Assembly (NCBI GenBank): GCA_963969395.1
Contig: OZ017795.1
Span: forward strand, 18,352,001 to 18,416,000
Source: Pseudoscleropodium purum
Lineage: Eukaryota > Streptophyta > Bryopsida > Hypnales > Brachytheciaceae
DNA length: 64,000 nt
Direction of reading: 5' to 3'
Shown: positions 60,401 through 64,000 of the stretch, piece by piece
How positions within the stretch are numbered: position 1 is the first letter of the stretch
How the letters are laid out: each line of letters opens with the position of its first letter
The notes under the pieces: generated by a model
What the model saw: the letters and a program-made list of their open reading frames with translations, nothing else
What the model was told of the DNA's origin: nothing
Databases searched by the model: none
Translations under genes and position numbers: made by a program

Positions 60401-63400
60401 TTAGTATGGCAATTTTAGCTCTGCAAGCTGAGTCACAGCTGACCTATGTGTTAATCTATGTTTATATAGTGGTTTCGATTACCTACATTATAATATAATC
60501 ATTTCCCTATGTGTAGTTGTGGAGGGTTGATGTGGACTTCGGGCACCCTGTCACTGAATTGCATTTCGTGGTTCTGTACATTCAGGTATACGACAGGTCT
60601 AAATAAGGACCTTCTGGGAGATTTTCTTGGTGATCCTGACGAGTTTTGTCTCCAAGTGCTGGAGGAATTTGCTCGCACTTTTGACTTCAGTGATATGAGC
60701 ATTGATGGTGCTTTGCGGACCTTCCTGGAGAGCTTTCGGTTACCGGGAGAAGCACAAAAAATCCATAGGGTGTTGGAAGCCTTTTCAGATAGGTTTTATC
60801 AGCAATCAAAGGGCATCCTTGCCAACAAAGATGCAGCTTTTGTGTTGTCCTACTCGGTTATTATGCTCAACACCGATCAACACAACGTGCAGGTGAGCTG
60901 TTTAACCAGGGTCTACTTCTTATAGATTCTTTTGCATTGAGTCTTACATTTTCAGTGCATTGATACACAACACATACAACTGTAACTTTTACACTATGGG
61001 ACTTATAGTAACTTGTCAACTCTGAGGGTTCGTTTTGGGGGGTGACTAAACTGCTTCTTAGTAACATAGTATTCTCAAGCCAGTCTTCACTTTTTTCTGC
61101 CATCTAAGCTCCTCCTTGGAGTTCAAAATTAAGTGTCTGTAGGTTGTGTTCCATTGCTTCTTTGAATGTGTAGTATGTGCGGGTTACACAAATAATTATC
61201 TTCCCCCAATTAATTGCCTACCTACGTTGGCCTGTTACTAGGTCCGAAAGAAAATGACTGAGGACGATTTCATCAAAAATCTTCGGAACATCAATGATGG
61301 CCAGGACTTGCCTCGTCCCATGCTGTCTGAACTCTACCATTCGATTGTGAGAAGTGAGATTCGGATAAATTATGATAGTGGGGCTGGTGTTTCCGAGATG
61401 ACGCACAGTCGGTGGGTTGACTTGATGCGCCGATCTATGACAACCACGCCTTTCATCGTCTGCGATTCACGACCCCTGCTAGACCATGACATGTTTGCTA
61501 TCATTTCTGGACCAACTATTGCTGCTATTTCTGTGGTGTTCGATCACGCTGAAGATGAAGAGGTATATAAGAGACTGTTTATATTATTTTTGGAACGTAA
61601 ATACGATAATCCTGTCACAGGTGGACATCAATTGCTGAATACAGGCTGCAGTTATTCGTCAAATTACTTGGATATAGTGGTGATGGTCATTTCAATGTTG
61701 CTGAGCAGAGATTCTCCAAGTAGTATTTGAATAGTGACTAAGTTTGTGTAGTTAGTGTTTTCAACCTCTGATGCAGTGCGATAGAGCAGTCTTACAATGT
61801 CTTTATGTATTGTAACAGTTATTCAAACGTCAGGTCGAGATAGTTTGTTGATAGTAACAAATGTTTGAGAACTAGAGATAGACCTCTTTGTTCTTTTCAG
61901 TTTTTTTATTAATTTCTCTTTGTTACTTGTCAAGGCTGTCTGCGTCTATTGAATGTTTTGGGTGTTGGTTTAGGGTCATTTTCCACATGGAAGGTGTAGG
62001 AATTCGATTGATCAGTTCTCCTGATTAATCGGCTTTTCTTTTGGGTGACACTAATTGACTGCTACTAATGGAATCTGTTTTTGTTGACTAGGTTCTGCGA
62101 TCCTGCGTTGAGGGTTTCCTTGCGGTGGCCAAGATTTCTGCAAGTCATCGATTGCAAGATGTTTTGGATGACCTTGTGGTTTCTCTATGCAAGTTCACAA
62201 CTTTGCTCAACCCAATGGCTTCTGCTGAAGAACCAGTGGTTGCTTTTGGGGACGATACCAAAGCACGTATGGCCGCTATCACTGTTTTTTCAATAGCAAA
62301 TAAATTTGGAGATTTTATACGCACCGCCTGGCGCAACATCCTGGATTGTATTTTACGGCTTCATAAGTTAGGCCTTTTACCTTCCCGGATTGCCAGTGAT
62401 GCAACAGAAGACACTGATCTAACCGGTAAGCAGCATGTCTTTGTCCACAGTTAACGACATCATCTAGGCCTTCTTAAATTACCTTGTAATGATTACATCA
62501 TTAGCCTTCATTGAGCTCATTAATTTTTAAGGATATTGTATTTAGAGATGAGATGTTCGGTTTATTTTTGGGTCTTTGAGTCAACTTATTCCTGTTTGGC
62601 TTGACAATTGGTAATGCGTCAGCATATTAGAAACCCCTTGAATTGAACTAAGAAATTTTGCAGGTGATTCAGCTCAAGGTAAACTTGCAGGGGGTGCCTT
62701 GGGAATGGCCTCAATGCCTCTTTCAGGAAACAGGCGGCGCTCCACTGGCTTGATGTCCCGGTTTAGCCAGTTACTCTCTCTAGATGCTGATGAGCCGCGA
62801 TCTGCTCCAACAGAACACCAACTAGCTGCTCAACAACGAACTTTGCGCACTATTGAGTCTTGCCACATTGATCAAATTTTTACGGACAGTAAATTTTTGC
62901 AATCTGAGTCACTTCTACAATTAGCAAGGGCACTTGTCTGGGCTGCTGGAAGGCCCCAGAAGAATGGGGGTTCAAGTGAGGATGAGGACACTGCTGTTTT
63001 TTGCTTAGAGCTGCTGTTTGCTATTACTTTAAATAACCGGGACCGCATTATGCTACTTTGGCAAGGTGTTTACGAGCACATGGCTGGGATTGTCCAAACA
63101 ACTGTTGTTCCCGGTTTGTTGGTTGAGAAGGCAGTATTCGGTCTCTTGAAAATATGTCAACGTTTGCTCCCATATAAGGAGGACTTGGCTGAGGAGCTTC
63201 TGAGGTCGCTACAGCTCATTTTGAAGCTTGATGCGCGGGTGGCAGATGCATTTTGTGAAAGAATAACACAGGAAGTGATGGTGCTGGTGAAGGCAAATGC
63301 TGGGCACATCAAGTCACCTATGGGCTGGCGTACAGTCTCATCCCTTCTCTCCATTACAGCTCGACATCCAGAAGCCTCAGATCCTGGATTTGAGGCACTT

Positions 63401-63793
63401 ACGTTTATCATGCATGATGGGGCTCATCTTACCCCTGCCAATTATGTCCTTTGCCTAGATGCGGCTCGTGCATTTGCTGAAGCCAGAGTTGGGGGAAGCG
63501 AAAGGTCGATCAGGGCACTAGATCTTCTTTCAGACTCTGTGGGCTGTCTCACAAGATGGTCCAAAGCCAGATCTGCGAGTTCAGAAGTATCTCCTGAGGG
63601 TGCCGAAGTGTACCCTCGTTTCTCACAAGAATTGGCTGAAATGTGGCTAAGGTTGGCACAAGGGTTGAGGAGAGTTTGCCTTGAGCAGAGAGAGGAAGTG
63701 CGAAACTATGCAATTGTATGCTTGCAGCGTTGTCTTGCTGCCGCGGACAGCATTACGTTGACTCCGACAATGTGGATACAGTCCTTCGAACAG
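57458..63793 (+). CDS. GNOM-like large ARF guanine-nucleotide exchange factor (3' end beyond window)
   Basis: Exons: 57458-57970, 58690-58944, 59090-60165, 60586-60892, 61242-61562, 62092-62425 and 62664-63793. Phase closes, giving 1312 residues so far. GNOM is about 1450, so the last part lies outside. A Gly-rich N-terminus is followed by the DCB region (ACMVNAEVCSVLAVMRRNARW) and HUS region (near residues 340-480). Sec7 spans about 562-760, with the glutamic finger E670 in FRLPGEAQKI. HDS repeats follow. Sec7 carries Y704-S705, M708, D712 and M722, the pattern linked to brefeldin A sensitivity. The role is activation of ARF on Golgi/endosome membranes for vesicle budding, including polar recycling. 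The in-frame stop at 63860-63862 is probably intronic: the donor at 63794 (cag|gtcttg) matches the conserved WIQSFEQ exon end. Confidence 0.92.
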
Positions 63794-64000
63794 GTCTTGC
63801 ATCATCGCAGCAATCTCAGCAGCAATTGTGTTTTCAAAATCCTTCGCTTGTTAAGTAGTTAATGTTACAGCGATATGCTGGAAGTTGTCCTGAATGCCTG
63901 GTGTAACTGCTAATAGTCGTCGTTGTGGGATTTCAGCTTTTTGAATGAGACTTGACCCATTAGATGTGATATATTTTTCCCTGCATTTTATTCGCATTTA
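63794..64000 (+). other. Start of GNOM-like intron 7
   Basis: Sequence after the conserved QSFEQ codons changes to non-conserved translation and a stop within 23 codons, as expected for intron DNA. No acceptor followed by GNOM-like coding sequence occurs before the window edge. Confidence 0.6.

Noticed and set aside
63794..63862. Stop codon ending the GNOM-like frame at 63862
   Set aside because: Sequence after QSFEQ is not GNOM-like and a good donor sits exactly there, so this is read-through into an intron and not the protein end.
1..64000. CRISPR arrays, bacterial operons or phage genes
   Set aside because: None seen. Spliceosomal introns and plant gene families throughout exclude a prokaryotic context.

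Overview
This is a nuclear genome window from a land plant. Protein genes are split by many short GT-AG introns, and the recognisable homologues are plant-type: a GNOM-class ARF-GEF, a JMJ31-like JmjC oxygenase, an organellar release factor and a BTB/POZ protein of the At3g05675 type. Large AT-rich stretches full of transposon debris separate gene islands of moderate GC. A decayed carbohydrate-active enzyme gene of microbial type suggests a moss, liverwort, lycophyte or fern rather than a flowering plant. The sequence alone does not settle the lineage.

Layout. 1-7.4 kb is AT-rich intergenic DNA with a near-perfect stem-loop element, two CACTA-type miniature elements and a diverged minisatellite. 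7.4-15.6 kb holds the leader and an 18-exon gene (+) for a TFIIIC90/GTF3C4-like WD40 protein with a C-terminal zinc region. 15.6-27.9 kb is repeat territory. It contains a decayed non-LTR retrotransposon (reverse transcriptase, then RNase H) split by about 3.7 kb of other DNA and hit by a 287-bp fold-back element with a telomere-repeat core. 28.0-29.6 kb is an intronless JmjC gene (+). Tail to tail with it at 30.5-32.2 kb lies a frameshifted GH87/CBM-like pseudogene (-). 32.2-37.6 kb is intergenic, with a third CACTA miniature. 37.7-41.6 kb is an 11-exon mitochondrial-type RF1 gene (+). 41.6-47 kb is intergenic, with a 798-bp CACTA element. 47.4-48.9 kb is a three-exon multi-pass membrane protein gene (+). 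51.2-52.6 kb is a BTB/POZ-like gene (-). 54.7-55.2 kb is a small acidic orphan ORF (+). From 57.5 kb to the right edge runs a GNOM-like gene (+), seven exons visible and its 3' end outside the window.

The genes are unrelated housekeeping functions (Pol III transcription, organellar translation termination, vesicle traffic), not a pathway cluster. For the three multi-exon genes with many introns (TFIIIC, RF1, GNOM) every exon junction was placed by hand and the reading phase closes across all exons. The most unusual items are the telomere-cored fold-back element nested in the LINE, the degraded microbial-type glucanase gene, and a family of four CACTA-ended elements each with a matching 3-bp target duplication.
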